A DNA stretch of 64,000 nt from Hofstenia miamia (GCA_004352715.1 SCFE01000053.1:182923-246922), one strand, 5' to 3'; shown: positions 44,400-57,194, counted from the stretch's first letter. A program made the numbers and translations. The notes: generated from the sequence alone by a model not told the origin.

Positions 44400-44967
44400 C
44401 TTTTTGATGGGGTTCAATGTCTATATCAGGAGCAGGTCTTTTCAAGTGAAGGGAGGAGCCAATTTCATTATACAGTGGAGGTGTAATATTTTGTTGGTGG
44501 TCTGAACAGCAATTCTATGATTGTGACTTCTAATAGCTGTCATTGGATGACAAACAATTCTTCCTTGTCCAAAATTGATTTGAATAAACCAAAGTTCATC
44601 ATCTTTTTGACAGCTCCCACAAGCCCCTTAGCACTTGCCTTTTCATTGCAGATCCTGTTAGAAACATACTGTAAAGAGTACATTTTTTATTTTAGTGCAA
44701 CTGCCTGACTGATGACATCACCACCAAGTTCATCCTTAACCTTCAAATAGGTCTTTTTATTTGTTTCACTAATCAGTGGTGAATTTGATGGATAATTGGA
44801 AAAGTCAAAGTGGTGTGACAATGGTGCTAGATCTTCATACACATTGTGGCTCTTTATTTTGTAAAGAAGGGAGTCTGTATCACTTTAAATCACTGTGATT
44901 TTATTTTCAAAAGCTGTCTTCATAATTTGCCAGTGTAACTTGAACATTTGCAAATTTGAAAGGTCTA
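44400..44967 (-). pseudogene. Polinton 2 DNA polymerase B, C-terminal part
   Basis: Minus-strand frames read the polymerase motif C SDTDSLLYKIKS (about 44855-44885), then HHFDFSNYPSNSPLISETNK and TYLKVKDELGG, which match the C-terminal region of protein-primed family-B polymerases of Polintons and parallel 53268-53546. The piece starts exactly at the target duplication GGTCTA (44962-44967). The missing N-terminal part continues at 57195, on the other side of Polinton 1, with the frame resuming across the 6-bp target. A stop precedes the motif. Further downstream frames decay toward 44350. Confidence 0.85.
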
Positions 44968-45135
44968 AGTAGTAAAGGGGAGCAGAAGGAGATCCCACTT
45001 TCCTCTAATCTGATTGGTTGAGAGGAGGGCTCATAACACTTATTCTGATTGGTAGAGTGTGAGGTAGTGGATAATGGCAGAGTGTTTTAGTGACTCATAT
45101 ACTTGACATTATTACTGCTAATGGATTTTAGTGAC
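44968..45135 (+). repeat. Polinton 1 left terminal inverted repeat
   Basis: It aligns with the reverse complement of 57027-57194 over about 165 bp, including GGAGATCCCACTTTCCT, TGGATAATGG and CTTGACATTATTACTGCTAA. The arms now differ at roughly one base in six, so the insertion is old. Confidence 0.9.
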
Positions 45136-45344
45136 GTCATATGCTTGACAAGTTTAATAATTTTCCATAAAAAGTTCCAATGTAATTACTGACTCATTTT
45201 TGTGACATTTTAAGGTCTGATTTATAAATTCATGTTTGCTAAGTGAATAATTATGATTCATGATTTGGTTGATATACAACATGTTATTTGATTTATGTGT
45301 TTATACACTGTTAACTGGTTATCACATTATGTTTAACAACCAAT

Positions 45345-46486
45345 TGTAGCATCATCCAAAAGAAATAAGCTGCAAACAAGAGATCAACGTTGAATGATCA
45401 ATAGTGATTAAATATAATCAGAAATATGATTGTAAAATTTAGTTAATTATCTTATTCATTTTGTAAGATGCAACCAAGTTACAATATTTTGAGAAAAATA
45501 CCAGAGCCGATTAAGTATTATTTGACAAATTGTAACAAGCAAAATTACGCTTACGTAAGAACAGCCATATTGGCAGAAGATTTATTTGAAATTCAAAATC
45601 AGCAGGTACTTTAAAACTTTTAAATAAATAGCTAAGAATTTAAGAGAAATTTGATGAACAATAAATTCTTTGGAGTTTATTTTATTTTCATTCTTCATTT
45701 ATCTGGTTTGATATTTAATAAAATGTTCAGCTAAGGAAGTTGTGTCAAGTAGTGGCTGGATTCCATCACGGGATCGATTCGAAGGGTCCTTGTGCCAGTC
45801 ACGAAACCGCACTTATGTTACGGTTAGGAGTTTTTCGATTCTTGCCTAGTCTGACTATTGATCTATACATGTATAATTTAATAGATGCTTGAAATGGCTG
45901 GATAGTCAACACTTAGGGATATTTATCTATTATTAATAGTAGGAGACTTGACTATAATCGACCAAATAAAGGACTTTACATGTATTGTTATTAAATGTAG
46001 GTATAGGAAACTGCAACATATTAATTAATTTCTAAAGCCAGTAATTTTAAGGTAATGGCTACTCTAATATTAAATAACTGCAGTTAGTGTCAACGCCCAG
46101 TTGCTTTACTTATTCAATACAACAAACACTTTACAAAATTGAGTTTAAGTCAGTTACATCTTGACTTGAGTACATGCACTGAGCTAATGTAAGGTACACA
46201 TAATTAACCCCAGTTGAGCTGAGGTGGTGCCGTGGACTCAATCATCATTACAGAAGAAGAGGAGCTGTCTTCGGGCAGTAGCCCATGGAAGAACTGAAGA
46301 GGAAACATCATACGGCTCTGTCACCTAAACAGTGATAGTCAATTCTCAATTATTTAATTAACATAACTAGTTGATAAGAGAGAAAGGTCTGATGGTTCAA
46401 TAACTTGGTAACACCTCACCCAATTTACTGAGTACTCATTATCAGTAGTTAGACACGGCGTAATAAGCTAGGTGGAGGATGTTACA
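45345..46486 (+). repeat. Solo LTR, family 3, inside Polinton 1
   Basis: 1,142 bp, TGTAGCATCATCC to GGAGGATGTTACA. The same start and end, and most of the interior, are shared with the LTR at 60928-62399, which is followed by a primer-binding site and gag. This shows the repeat is an LTR and not a DNA transposon. Internal landmarks are GGTAATGGCTACTCTAATATT (46052) and GTCACCTAAACAG. It is rich in CpG, unlike its Polinton host. CAAT precedes it but TTAA follows, so no target duplication is visible. Confidence 0.75.
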
Positions 46487-48298
46487 TTAAGTGATTATAT
46501 GAAAATTAAAAGATTCTGAAAAATAAAAAACTTTTCCACAACAATGATATGGAAATCAAGACTGAGGGTAGTGTGAATCATATTGTATTACAGTAAATAA
46601 ATAAATAAAAAAACACAGTTTTGTTTTCACTTTCTACATGTACTAGTTTTTATTTTTATATTGCTAATAAAATAAACATTAAAAATAATCATTAATTACT
46701 AGCTACAATGGTTTCACAACAAATTTTTTAAATTGATTATTACTAGTAAATGGTGTATATACCCCATTGTAATTGTTGAATGTTCATTTGATGTACAAAT
46801 TTAAAAGAATCCTTTATACAGTCTGTAGAATTTCCCATAATTTGTGGATACCAGTAACCATGATCAAGTAAATTTTCCACAGACTGAGAAATTAGCTGAC
46901 TTAAAAACTTGCAGTTCATTCTATCACATGCCCAAATAGTAGTTTCTTTTCTACATGACAAATTCAGAGATTCAATAAAAGTAATCATTTACTTGTTTGT
47001 TAGGTTTCCTTCTGTAAACCTGATATGATGGAAGTTATGCTGATACCAATTGAAGGCTTTCTGTATATGTCATGGCAAACAATCAAAATTCTCCTTTGAT
47101 TTGCATACTGTAATAATGTAGAGTTTTTCTTCAAATAAAATCAACATTTCCTTGATGTAATAAACACTAATGTATGTGTAACCATGTAGTTCAAAAAAAA
47201 ACATTAGATTTCATCCATGATATCATGACTAACAACCAACTATCCAAATAGAACACCTGTGAGAGAATGATAAAATAAATTTGTAATCAAGATAAAACAC
47301 ACTAATTGCATGACAATACAATTTTCAGTTGTTTTCAGCACTAGAATAAAAGCCTTACAATCAATTTTCTTCTACTTGATATTCTCAAAAATAATTTGCC
47401 ATGTCACCAATATTTTATTTCAATTTGTAATTATAATAAATGAATGAATGAATTAATATCAATTAATAATAGAAATTTAATAACATTAACTAACAAATTG
47501 TTGGAAAATTATTTTTTTGAAGTTTTATATTTGACCAACATATGTGGTGCAATTTCAATCTTTAGTCTGCAGGTATGCAATCATTCTTGATTTAATGAGG
47601 ATTTTGTATTTTATTATTATTTTCAGTTATAATGAATGCTAATATGGATTTCCTTAAAGATTGATATCTTAACCATATAGTTGTGAAATTTTACATTCTA
47701 GATATTGGTTATTTTATATTGTATTATTTGAGTAGACATTAATTTTGTCTTACAATATAATTTTTCCAATAGTATTTTTATATTTGCTATTTCAGATTGT
47801 AACTTATAGTGATTTTTGTTAAACACAAGTTTTTGGTACAAAAAGTATGTAAACCCATTCCTAAATTCTATAGTATTCTCTAAAACCAACAAATGTTATT
47901 GTTTTGCATAGCTATTAATTTAACATGCAATTCACATTCAAATTTAGCAAGTAAAAGAGGGGCTAATGAAATAATACAAATATTTATCATGAAATAAAGA
48001 TCGAGATACTTCTTCTCCTCAAGTAAGTTGAATAAGTGTTATAAATCATGGTTTGGGTGAAAGCACCATATTAGATAAGAGGAGGAGATAGATATTTTTA
48101 TATTATAGTTTTACAATGATATGTGTATATAACTTATTATTTATGGAAATTTACAGGGTTAAAAGCTAAATTAAAGTTTAATTTATCATCCATTGCTGGC
48201 CATGCAATATAAACAAGTTAAAATAATGGTTGTACTTAGTAATAAGATTTAGTATCATCCTATATGTTTGACATAATACTGGGTATTAAAAGGATTAT
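46487..48298. other. Polinton 1 interior, no recognisable gene
   Basis: Only short frames. A minus-strand 81-codon frame (46743-46988) with SRKETTIWACDRMNCKFL-like composition, with a stop-free FKFVHQMNIQQLQWGIY end, could be a decayed Polinton gene, but I cannot name it. The expected integrase, ATPase and capsid genes are not seen. Confidence 0.4.
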
Positions 48299-48322
48299 AC
48301 ATATATATATATATATATATAT
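48299..48322. repeat. (AT)n microsatellite
   Basis: About twelve AT units. A TTA microsatellite also occurs at 48930-48957. Confidence 0.85.
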
Positions 48323-48382
48323 TTACAAAAGTATATAAAATCAATTGTCTCTAACAAGCACATGCATCATTATTTTTAATTA

Positions 48383-48655
48383 GTGAGCTCTAGGAATAAA
48401 TATCAAATCCAATCTATTTTAGCATGCTATCATTTCATCCAATCAGAAATCAGTGTTGTTATGCAACACTGCAATCTGAATCACTTCTCATTTGGATTTG
48501 TTATCATACAGTTTGATTTTTATACTTTCAACTTTAAAAGGTCATTCAATAATGTATCAGATTTCTTGTTCAGCTGGAATTCCCAGTTAGAAGAAATCAT
48601 CAATGATAACCTCTATAAGGATGAGCTCAACATTTCATTTGATGAACAAATGTGA
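48383..48655 (+). pseudogene. Unassigned open frame in Polinton 1
   Basis: 90 codons ending FSWNSQLEEIINDNLYKDEL. Protein-like, on the same strand as and upstream of the polymerase. It might be part of a decayed Polinton gene or the far N-terminal region of the polymerase. No recognised motif. Confidence 0.3.
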
Positions 48656-48659
48656 GTAT

Positions 48660-50609
48660 TTTTTTGTTTCACCTAATATAATTATTCATTCAATTATTGT
48701 TTTTTCCCATTTTCTAAACAACTGATTTAACTTTGGCATATCATCTGATGACAAATATGTGAATTTGCCTCTTGATGGAATTTATCAAATGTTCTCAAAA
48801 TATTGTGGGTCAAGTAGACCAAATGATGATTGACTATGACCAACAACATTGCCAAACTAGTGCTGGTACTACTAGTGCAAACACCTTAACTGTGAGCAAC
48901 AATATTGTGTGAGTACAAACATAGCATACTTTTATTATTATTATTATTATTATTATTTGAAACATTTGTGTACCCTATTTTTCAGTTTAAGAACACAGTT
49001 AGTTTTTTCACTTGTTTTTTAAAACTCAAACAGGTAGTGGACATAACTATGTGATGTTATTTATATTGCAGTGTCAAAAGAAACCAGATAGTAATAGAAA
49101 TTTGTGATTTATAATGTAGTTATCATTTTCATGCAAAACCAATTTTTTCTTTCCAAAAGTTTATTATTATACAAGTAATTGTTTGCTATTATCCAATGCA
49201 CATCTTTTTAAACAAGTGTGAAATTAATATTTGATTACAAAATGTTTTGTTTTTCAACTTGATTATAAACACTTGGTTGATTTTATGTTATATTTCCCAG
49301 TTGATAAACTATCATTTATATATGCTATATGCATTGTTGAATTTCCAACCCAATGCAAGTGTATGGTATTATTTTACATTGCATTGCATGTAATGAATTT
49401 ACCCTCTCATTGATGCCTTATTTCCTGTTTATTGTTATTATCCAAGTGTAAAGAATTATTTTTACAAAATGTCTGTTACATCACAATGTGTGTTTATTTA
49501 ATGCTACACATTGTAATTTTCATGGTTTATTCAATTGTTTAGTAAAACACAATTGATTGCTAAGCTATTACATATTCAACACAGCTAATGTATACATGTA
49601 TTAATTAAAATTCCGCCAATTTTTACAAATGAATTTTTCACAAGTTAATGATTGCAGATAGCCTGATTAATAACAAAAGCATGCATTGCTAGTATTGATT
49701 TTATTTTGCAATGAGTTTTCATTTCTATATGTTTTAGTTAAATGGTGAATATTATTATTGTTTGATTATTTTATGCAATGTGTTTATATCTTGCATGCAC
49801 ATTATTTATTTAATGTTAGTCATTTTCATGGCTAATTCAATTGTTTACATTCTTTAAACCATGTATTAAAAACACTGTTACCTACTTACTATTGTTGCTA
49901 AGCTAGTTTTTATTTTATATACAATCAAAGAGTGTGTGTGTGTGTTATACTTTCACTGTGTTAACCTCTTATTTGTGAACATGGGAAAAAAATTTAGTAA
50001 TTGGCATTTTATGAAAAAACTAGTGTGTTTATATTGTTTTTGCATTGAGTAAGCTGTTATCAATGTAAATACTTTTTCCCAATGTATACTGCTCTTTAAA
50101 TAGAACAACCATCCTTCCATTCCCACTTTGCCAAAAATTTTTTCAATTTAGCTCTACAAGCAGTGTTAGTCAGCCCCCATTTTCCAATGTGCTCATTGCA
50201 CATATAGTAACCTAAAACCTGATGCACTACAAGGTCATATAAATTTAAACATAAAAAATCATGGGTGTATCTATTTACTGAATGCAATTTTTTTTCCATA
50301 ATGAGGGATTGTTTTCCAAGCACATTCCATTTGTCCATGAATGATCAGCACCACTCCCCATTAATGAGATTAATTTACATAAGACAATTACAGTGTGTAA
50401 AGGAAGCTTTGCCTGTTTTGAGAGCCAGCAATTAAATGCAGTGGACATTTATCCACAATTCCATCTCACCTATCCATCTATTGCAAAAATCATTAAGGAG
50501 GGGGATGTCAATCATTACTATGCCAAAGTTTATTTGATTTCTGAGATAGAACTATTGTGAACCAATGGAGAAGTGAGTCATTCTCCATCCTACCAGTAAA
50601 CTGGCTTCA
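48660..50609. other. Polinton 1 interior, mostly decayed
   Basis: Very AT-rich. A minus-strand 80-codon frame at 50096-50338 contains HIGKWGLTNTACRAKLKKFL and KWEWKDGCSI, which looks like genuine protein but is not recognised. Frames just before 50610 read toward the polymerase start with stops. Confidence 0.4.
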
Positions 50610-53600
50610 GTGTTTCACATGGGACTTTGTGAGGCAACATATTCTTGGATGACAGATGAGCTCACAAATTACATCAGCATTTATGCAAACAATGGATTAA
50701 ACTGGGTTGTGAAAAACATAAACAATGTAGCACTACATATTTCCAGGTATAGGACAACCTGCACTGGCACATTTATCCCACTACCAGATTGTCTAAAGAA
50801 AAACCATTTCCTAGTAAACCCAAAGACCAGTGATTCCAAACAATGCTTTTTGTATGCAGTTTTGGCATGTTTGTATCCAAAAGTTAAGAATCAAAATGAG
50901 ATCACTCATTTAAATAAATTCAAGCATACTTTAAATGTTAATGACATGTCTTTCCTGCTCTCTGTAAATGACATCTGTGTGTTTGAGGATCTCAACCAAA
51001 TTATTGTCAATGTGTATGCTCTAAATGCTGATGATCAGAGTTTGGTTACTGCATACATATCAGAAAAGCACTATGAAAAAATTGCAAATTTGATGGTTAT
51101 TGAAAGAGATGGAAATACTCATTATGTGGCCATAATGAATTTGAATCCTTGTCTAAAGCTTTTCAAAAATACACATAACAGAATGCAATGCCCTAAATGT
51201 TTGTCTGGTTTTAAGACAGAAGAGAATTTGGCAAAGCATCAGAAGAAATGTAGCAGATCCACTAAACCTGAAATTACATGCCCCAGTCAGTCAGAAAAAA
51301 TTGAATTTAAAAATTATAGTGCAAAAACTATGTACTGATAATGGCCACATTTGGTATCAAGATAATTTCAGAAAAATTTTATGGACATGTACCTAATCCA
51401 GCCATCAGCTACACAGTTCACGAAGTAATGCAGAGGCCCTCTTGTATTTGCATCACAACTATGATGGAGAAGGAGCTGATTTCCTCCAGAGTTTTTTCTG
51501 GTGAAGAATGCCTATCAGAGGCATGGGACTACCTTAGAAAAATTGCGCATGAATCATTTCAGGCCAAACAAAAACATTGCAAATTACACATAGTGAACAT
51601 ATAAGAATGCTGGTCAATGCAACATCCTGTGTATTTTGTGAAATACCATTTGAGGCAATTTGAAAAAAGTAATAGACCATTGTTAATATAGTGGTAAAAT
51701 TAGTGGTGTTTCCCATAGTTCCTGTAATATTTTGCATAGATCACCCAATTTCACCCCCCATATTTGCACAACACCTCCCATTATGACTTCCATATTTTGT
51801 TGAAAACTTTGAAAGTGAGGTAAGGCAAAAAATTAAGTTGTATTCCTTGCACTAGTGAAAACATGTTATCATTCAGTTTATCAATTCCCATCTCAACTTT
51901 TGTCAATAAAAATAATGTAACAAAGTATTTATGAAGAACTATGGTTTCTAGACTCTTATCACTTTATATCAGATAGTTTGGCCAACTTAACTAAGAACAT
52001 TAGCAGTGATAATTATAAATTTTTACATGCAGGCATGAATGATGAAAAGGCAGAGGCATTTAGCCAAGGTAAATGTTTACTTTGCTACAATTATTTGGAT
52101 ATGTTCAAAAAATTTAATGATAATCAGCTTCCAGACTTGGTCCACTATAAAAACCAATTGACTGGGGAAACATCTCTAATGCAGGAGGAACTGGACTTTG
52201 AGTGGGAACATACCTGGGTTAAAGGAGGTTGTCAGATGCTCAAAGACTTTCATAATAATTATATGAAGGCAGACACCCTTTTACTTGGCAATGTAATTAG
52301 AGAATTCAGATTGTAGAGCATGGAAAAGTACAAGCTAGACAAAGTACATTTCTTCATAATTTCAAATTATAGCTGGAATGCAATGCTGAAATACACACAG
52401 ATGTCATTGAACCCCATTGCCAATCTGAATCAGCTGAAATTTATTGAAAATGGAATTAAAGGAGGCATGTACAGCTTTTCTTCAAGCTGTTATTTTAAAG
52501 CCAATAACCCAATGGTGGATGGTTACAATGATGAGAAAGACCCACACAGCTTCCATGTGTGAGTATTTACCCACTAGAAGCCTATTCTGGACAGATGAGA
52601 GTCTAGAAAATACACTTTCAACACTGTCAGAGGCAGACAGAGCTTTCTGGTAATGGTTGACATTCATTATCCATCACATTTGCATGGAGAACATTCTGAT
52701 TATCCATTGGCACCACATAAAATGTGTGTCAATGATGGATTATTATCCCCATACCAGAAACATATAAAAACCACATTAAATTTAAAGACAGAAAAAGTAC
52801 CAAAATTAATGCAACAATTTTTCAATAAAAAAGAACACATAGTCCATTATGAGGTTCTCAAAATTTATATTGTACAGGGGCTAAAAGTGACAAAATTCCA
52901 TAAAGCATTGCAGTTCCAGCAATTGCAATTTTTAAAGCCCAAGAATGACTTTGAAAAGAATGTTTACAAGTTAATGTCAAAAGCAGTATTTGGGAGGACT
53001 ATGGAATCACTCAAAAAATTCTGCATAGTCAAGTTTGTTAGTGATCAGGAGGCTGCTGAAAAATTGATTAAGAAACCTGAATTTAAGTCATTCAATATAT
53101 TATCTGAAAATCTAGTGCAGGTAATGTTACAGCATAAGGAAATCAAGTGCACAAAACCAAATTATATTGGTCAACGCATTTTAGATGTATTCAAATTACA
53201 AATGTTTTGATTGCACTATGATGTTATGAAGGAGGCATTTAAGAATCAAATTTCCTTATTATAAATTGACATGGACTCTCTCCTCTATAAAATAAAGAGC
53301 AAAGATTTATATGCCAAATTGCCAGCAATAGCCAGCCATTTTGACTTCTCAAATTATCAGAAAGATTCACCATTGCTTAGTGAGGCAAATAAGAAAAGTT
53401 ATTTAAGGGTGAAGGATGAGCTGGCAGGCAGAATATTTACACAGATGGTGGCATTAAAATTGAAAATGTATTCCATCCAATATATATGTGCAAATGGTGG
53501 GGATGTCAGTCTTAAATCTAGTGTGAAGGTGTTATGGGGGTTGTGAAAAAGACTATGAATTTTGATGTTTTCAAACAAATTTTAGATGGCAAAGAAATTC

Positions 53601-53803
53601 TGCAGTGAGAAATGGTGATGATTTGTAGCCATAACCATGATATCTCAATTGAGAAGATGAATAAAGTGGCACTAAAACCTTATGACAAAAAGAGATATCT
53701 GGTTGATCATTACCAAAGTTTGCTGTATGGTCAGAAATGTGTAGACTGCATTTACATGTATTTTACTAATTTTTCATTTAGATATTCCACAATCTTTGAT
53801 TAA
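50610..53803 (+). pseudogene. Polinton 1 DNA polymerase B (protein-primed type), broken
   Basis: Replicates the element DNA from a protein primer. Blocks in order: TGTFIPLPDCLKKNHFLVNP and SKQCFLYAVLACLYP (50610-50900); a zinc-finger-like MQCPKCLSGFKTEENLAKHQ (about 51183-51245); an exonuclease-side remnant to 51620; DSLANLTKNISSDNYKFL to ADTLLLGNV (51970-52316); WNAMLKYTQMSLNPIANLNQ (52375-52435); HYPSHLHGEHSDYPLAPHKM (52662-52722); KNVYKLMSKAVFGRTMESLK (motif B, about 52958-53020); IDMDSLLYKI (motif C, 53265-53294) and KVALKPYDKKRYL near the end. Motif A (usually LDxNxLYG) should fall near 52560 and is missing. Several frameshifts. The exonuclease centre at 51660-51920 is replaced by unrelated sequence. 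Confidence 0.9.
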
Positions 53804-53843
53804 ATGCCCTATTGAAGTTGCTGCTATTAACACACCATCTATA

Positions 53844-54349
53844 AGGTTGTCCAGAAAGTTCCTGGAAACTTTTAAAAAAGCTTATCTCTCAAAGCAAATA
53901 TTATTTGCAGCTTCATAATAACTTTTTTTAGGCAAGATGTCAGACTTACACAATACAGTGAATGGATTTCATTCTTAAGGTGAACCCAATTGAGTAGGCC
54001 TACTTCAATTTTCAAATTTTCAAATTATCATATCCATTATGTCTGCTCACAAAGCTTAGCTTAAGAATTTGTCTTCTCTATGACATCAAGTCAGGACTTA
54101 ATGCATGACAATCAACCAGGAGAATCAAAAAGGCATTTGGTGCAAGCACAATTGGGCAATCACCTGCTTATGTGTGGTTTCAAAGGTTCCAAGAAGGTGA
54201 ATTCAATACTGAAGACTCTCCTCAAAGTGGCTAGCTGTCAGAAATTGACTTTTTGTTATAAAAGATTTTTTGTTTTGAAAGATACAGTTGTTTATAAAGG
54301 AGAAATTTTTGCTATTTTCTGGCATTTCCAGGAACTTTCCAGACACCCT
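53844..54349 (+). mobile_element. Mariner remnant inside Polinton 1
   Basis: Terminal repeats AGGTTGTCCAGAAAGTTCCT and, reversed from the right, AGGGTGTCTGGAAAGTTCCT are both followed by GGAA. They are flanked by TA (53842-53843 and 54350-54351). The + strand keeps part of the transposase DNA-binding domain: AFGASTIGQSPAYVWFQRFQ, then EGEFNTEDSPQSG (54135-54225). The catalytic part is gone. It is distinct in sequence from the intron mariner, so two subfamilies are present. Confidence 0.8.
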
Positions 54350-54639
54350 TATACAAGCAGCATCAACATAGGACCTCTTTTAGGTATATGAAAATTATTT
54401 TGCACACAAATTTAATAATGATTCCCTTGACCCTGTGATAATGAGTTACCTCTGCTATCCCACTCTGCCTCCACAGTTGCTCCAAGTTTCTGTATATGGT
54501 TATTGGAAATAGTCAACATGGTTAATAATGTTTTACCTGCTTAGATGTTGAAAATATTTTTCCTCATTTTCACACAATGCATTTGCCTCCACTCATCCAC
54601 ATGTTTGTGCAAAGTCCACATCTACATTAAATTTCCACC

Positions 54640-55205
54640 ACAACAAAATCTGTTTTAATGTATAATAAAAGTAATTAAATATTTAGCTCCAACCCCCTCA
54701 TTCCATGATACTGTCTATTGATTGAAAAAATGTCTCTACATTGAAGTACACCCTAACAAATGTATACTAGTTTTAGATGTATAAATTAATTATTATTATT
54801 AATATTTAGCTCTGTCTCCCACAATTTTACAATGTCCAGTTGTATTGAATGAAAAATAATGACTCCATGCAAAAATTCCAATACAAAAAATGTATGTGTG
54901 TTTTAATGTATAAGGAATTAATGGAAATATTTAGCTCTGTCTATCACTATTTTACAATGTCCAGTTGTATGAATGAAGAAACATGCCTTTCTATGTAAGC
55001 ACCTCTGACAACAAGTGTATATATATATATTTTAATGTATAAGAAATTAACAAAAAATATTTAACTGTGTTTACATCAATTTGTGATGTTCTCTGGTTTA
55101 TTGATTGAAGAATATCTCTATGCTAAATTTCTACTGCCATAAAATATGATTGTTTTATATATATGTGATAAGGGTAGTTAAATATTTAGTTCTGTCTACC
55201 ATCAT
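54640..55205. repeat. Diverged tandem repeat, unit about 125 bp, roughly five copies
   Basis: Each unit contains a TTTTAATGTATAA-type block, then ATATTTAGCTCTGTCT, then TTTTACAATGTCCAGTTGTA and GAATGAA-x-AA, beginning near 54647, 54770, 54895, 55015 and 55140. Copies differ by substitutions and small indels. The array ends where the opposite-strand polymerase fragment begins. Confidence 0.7.
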
Positions 55206-55860
55206 TTGTTTAAACATTTTGAGTTTTGAAAGGTTTAATACAGTCTGACCCACATAATTTGGTTTATTCCATACAATATCTTTATTTCTAAGCATGACCT
55301 GCACCAAGCCTTTACTGATTATATTGAATGATTTGAATTCTGTCTGATTGATTAATTTTTCTGCAGGCTCCTGATCACCAACAAACTTGACTATGCATTG
55401 CTTTCTTAGAAACTCCATTGTTTTTCCAAAACACTCCATTAGACATGATCCTATAAAAGCTCTTCTTGAAATCATTCTTTGCCACCTTGCACATTCTAGT
55501 GTTCAAGTCAATGTAGGGCTTTAAAAATGGTGCCTCCTAAAATTTTAACACCCTGTGGAACTTGATGATCTTTACCCCTTGTTCAATGTAAAATTTCAAC
55601 ACTTCATAGTGAACCACATACTTTGAAAAATATTTACACCAACTTTGCGACTTTGCCAGATTTCAGTCCTAATGACTCTTATTATTTTGTGTGTATGGTG
55701 ACAAATGCTGATCTTCAATAACAATCTTGTTTGGTGTAATTGGGAAATCAAAATGCTCATTGTGCAAATTTGAAGGATATTTGAGGTATATTTCCAACAA
55801 AAATGGTCAATATTTCTAATAGAAAACAACTGATGAGATGTCATTAAAATAAGAATCAAA
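55205..55860 (-). pseudogene. Third DNA polymerase B fragment, opposite strand inside Polinton 1
   Basis: Minus strand: HKDHFDFPITPNKIVIEDQH, VVHYEVLKFYIEQGVK, ECFGKTMEFLRKQCIVKFVG, TEFKSFNIISKGLVQVMLRN and PNYVGQTVLNLSKLKMF. It corresponds to the middle of the polymerase (same region as 52662-53205 and 57201-57700) and is about 80% similar at the DNA level to the latter. It lacks motif A and motif C. Its end falls within a few codons of the position where Polinton 1 split the other polymerase. It is a relic of yet another Polinton or a rearranged copy. Confidence 0.8.
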
Positions 55861-57026
55861 TTTGTTTATGGTAGCCATGGAGCAGAAGAGATATAACCTG
55901 GTATAAATAATTTTACATTAAAACATTTTATTTTGGTTTTTAGACAATTACCACTTCTCTTTGTTTTTTACATCAGCACTAGAAGAATCTACCAAGAAAG
56001 AAACATTTTAAAACATTTGCAGCTGTATAAACTTGTTATTTTTGTATATTTCATAGATTTGTTATTAGAAAATACATTATAACCTTTATTACATTCCCTT
56101 CTCAATTTAATTTGTGTGTGTGAGTGAGTGTTTATTTAATTTAATTACTATGCTCTCATTACCATGGTAAATTCACAGTGTTATTACTAGAAATTGTTTT
56201 TAATCACATGGCATTCATAATACACACACACAATAGCTGACATAATTATTCTCCATTTAATATTGGAAAAACTCTGTAAATGCATATCTCTTATACCACA
56301 ATTAGATATATCTCATTGAACCTGTGTTATTCCAAGTCTTGTAACCCCCCATCAGATGAACAACCCTTGTTGAAAATTATCTATGCATTGGAAATGAAGA
56401 CGGTGGTTGGCAACAATATATGAACTTACATCAGCAAAATTGATGATGATAAACTAGCACAATAGACAAATTTAATAGTGTGTGTGATATATGATTATTA
56501 TAAGCAGAGTGCAGAATAAATTACATTTTTGTCTTGTCTTAAACATGTGTGTTTTACCACATGCATTTATTAAATTATTAGAAATTTCAAACTAGTTTAT
56601 GGTTTTTTCTGAAAATTAATTTGTTTTCCTTATATTATTGAAATAAGACTTTAATTATTTATTATGTCTTTTAGTTCAAACATTTTTTAACATGGAATTT
56701 TTTACAAATGGAAAATAGCAATGCATTCAAAAATGATGTGTAACTCTGGATGTAATGTAATGCCAAAAAATGAATTAAAAATTGTACATAGTGGTGGTTA
56801 AGCAATTGTGAAACACATGGAAAATTTTTGCAATATGTTATTATATAACATGATGTAATGTACACACACAAGTGTAAGTCATGCAAATAATGTGTGGTAT
56901 AGCAACCAAATCATGTAACATAATTAGTCACTATAGCCAAACATGCTGTGAATGTAAGCTAAATTAAGCCCTCATGACTTGTAAATGAATCATTGTAAAC
57001 TAAATTGGCCCTAACATGTATATGAA
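55861..57026. other. Polinton 1 right interior, no gene recognised
   Basis: AT-rich sequence with short random frames between the polymerase fragment and the right terminal repeat. Confidence 0.5.
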
Positions 57027-57194
57027 TCATTGCAAAATCCATTAGCAGTAATAATGTCAAGTATGTGAGTCACTAAAATCACTCCACCATTATCCACAAC
57101 CTCATGCTCAACCATCAGAATAAATGTTACAAGCACTCCTCTTGACTGATCAGATTACAGGAAAGTGGGATCTCCATCTGCCCCCTTTACTACT
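57027..57194 (-). repeat. Polinton 1 right terminal inverted repeat
   Basis: Inverted match of 44968-45135, ending CCCCCTTTACTACT at 57194. It is followed directly by GGTCTA. Confidence 0.9.

Larger units (their letters stand above)
44968..57194 (+). mobile_element. Polinton/Maverick 1, complete ends, inserted in another Polinton
   Basis: Self-synthesising DNA transposon type. Ends: AGTAGTAAAGGGGAGCAG on the left (44968) and its inverted counterpart AGTAGTAAAGGGGGCAGA on the right (57194, reverse). A perfect 6-bp target duplication GGTCTA lies at 44962-44967 and 57195-57200. Polintons have 5'-AG termini, long terminal inverted repeats and 6-bp duplications. It holds a + strand DNA polymerase B (50610-53803), an opposite-strand polymerase fragment, a solo LTR and a mariner. 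At 12.2 kb with these later insertions it is short for the class, and I could not identify integrase, ATPase, protease or capsid genes, so much of it is deleted or decayed. Confidence 0.9.

Noticed and set aside
45345-46486. Non-autonomous DNA transposon with TGTARCATC ends
   Set aside because: The homologous repeat at 60928-62399 is followed by a primer-binding site and gag, and it contains a TATA box, so it is an LTR.
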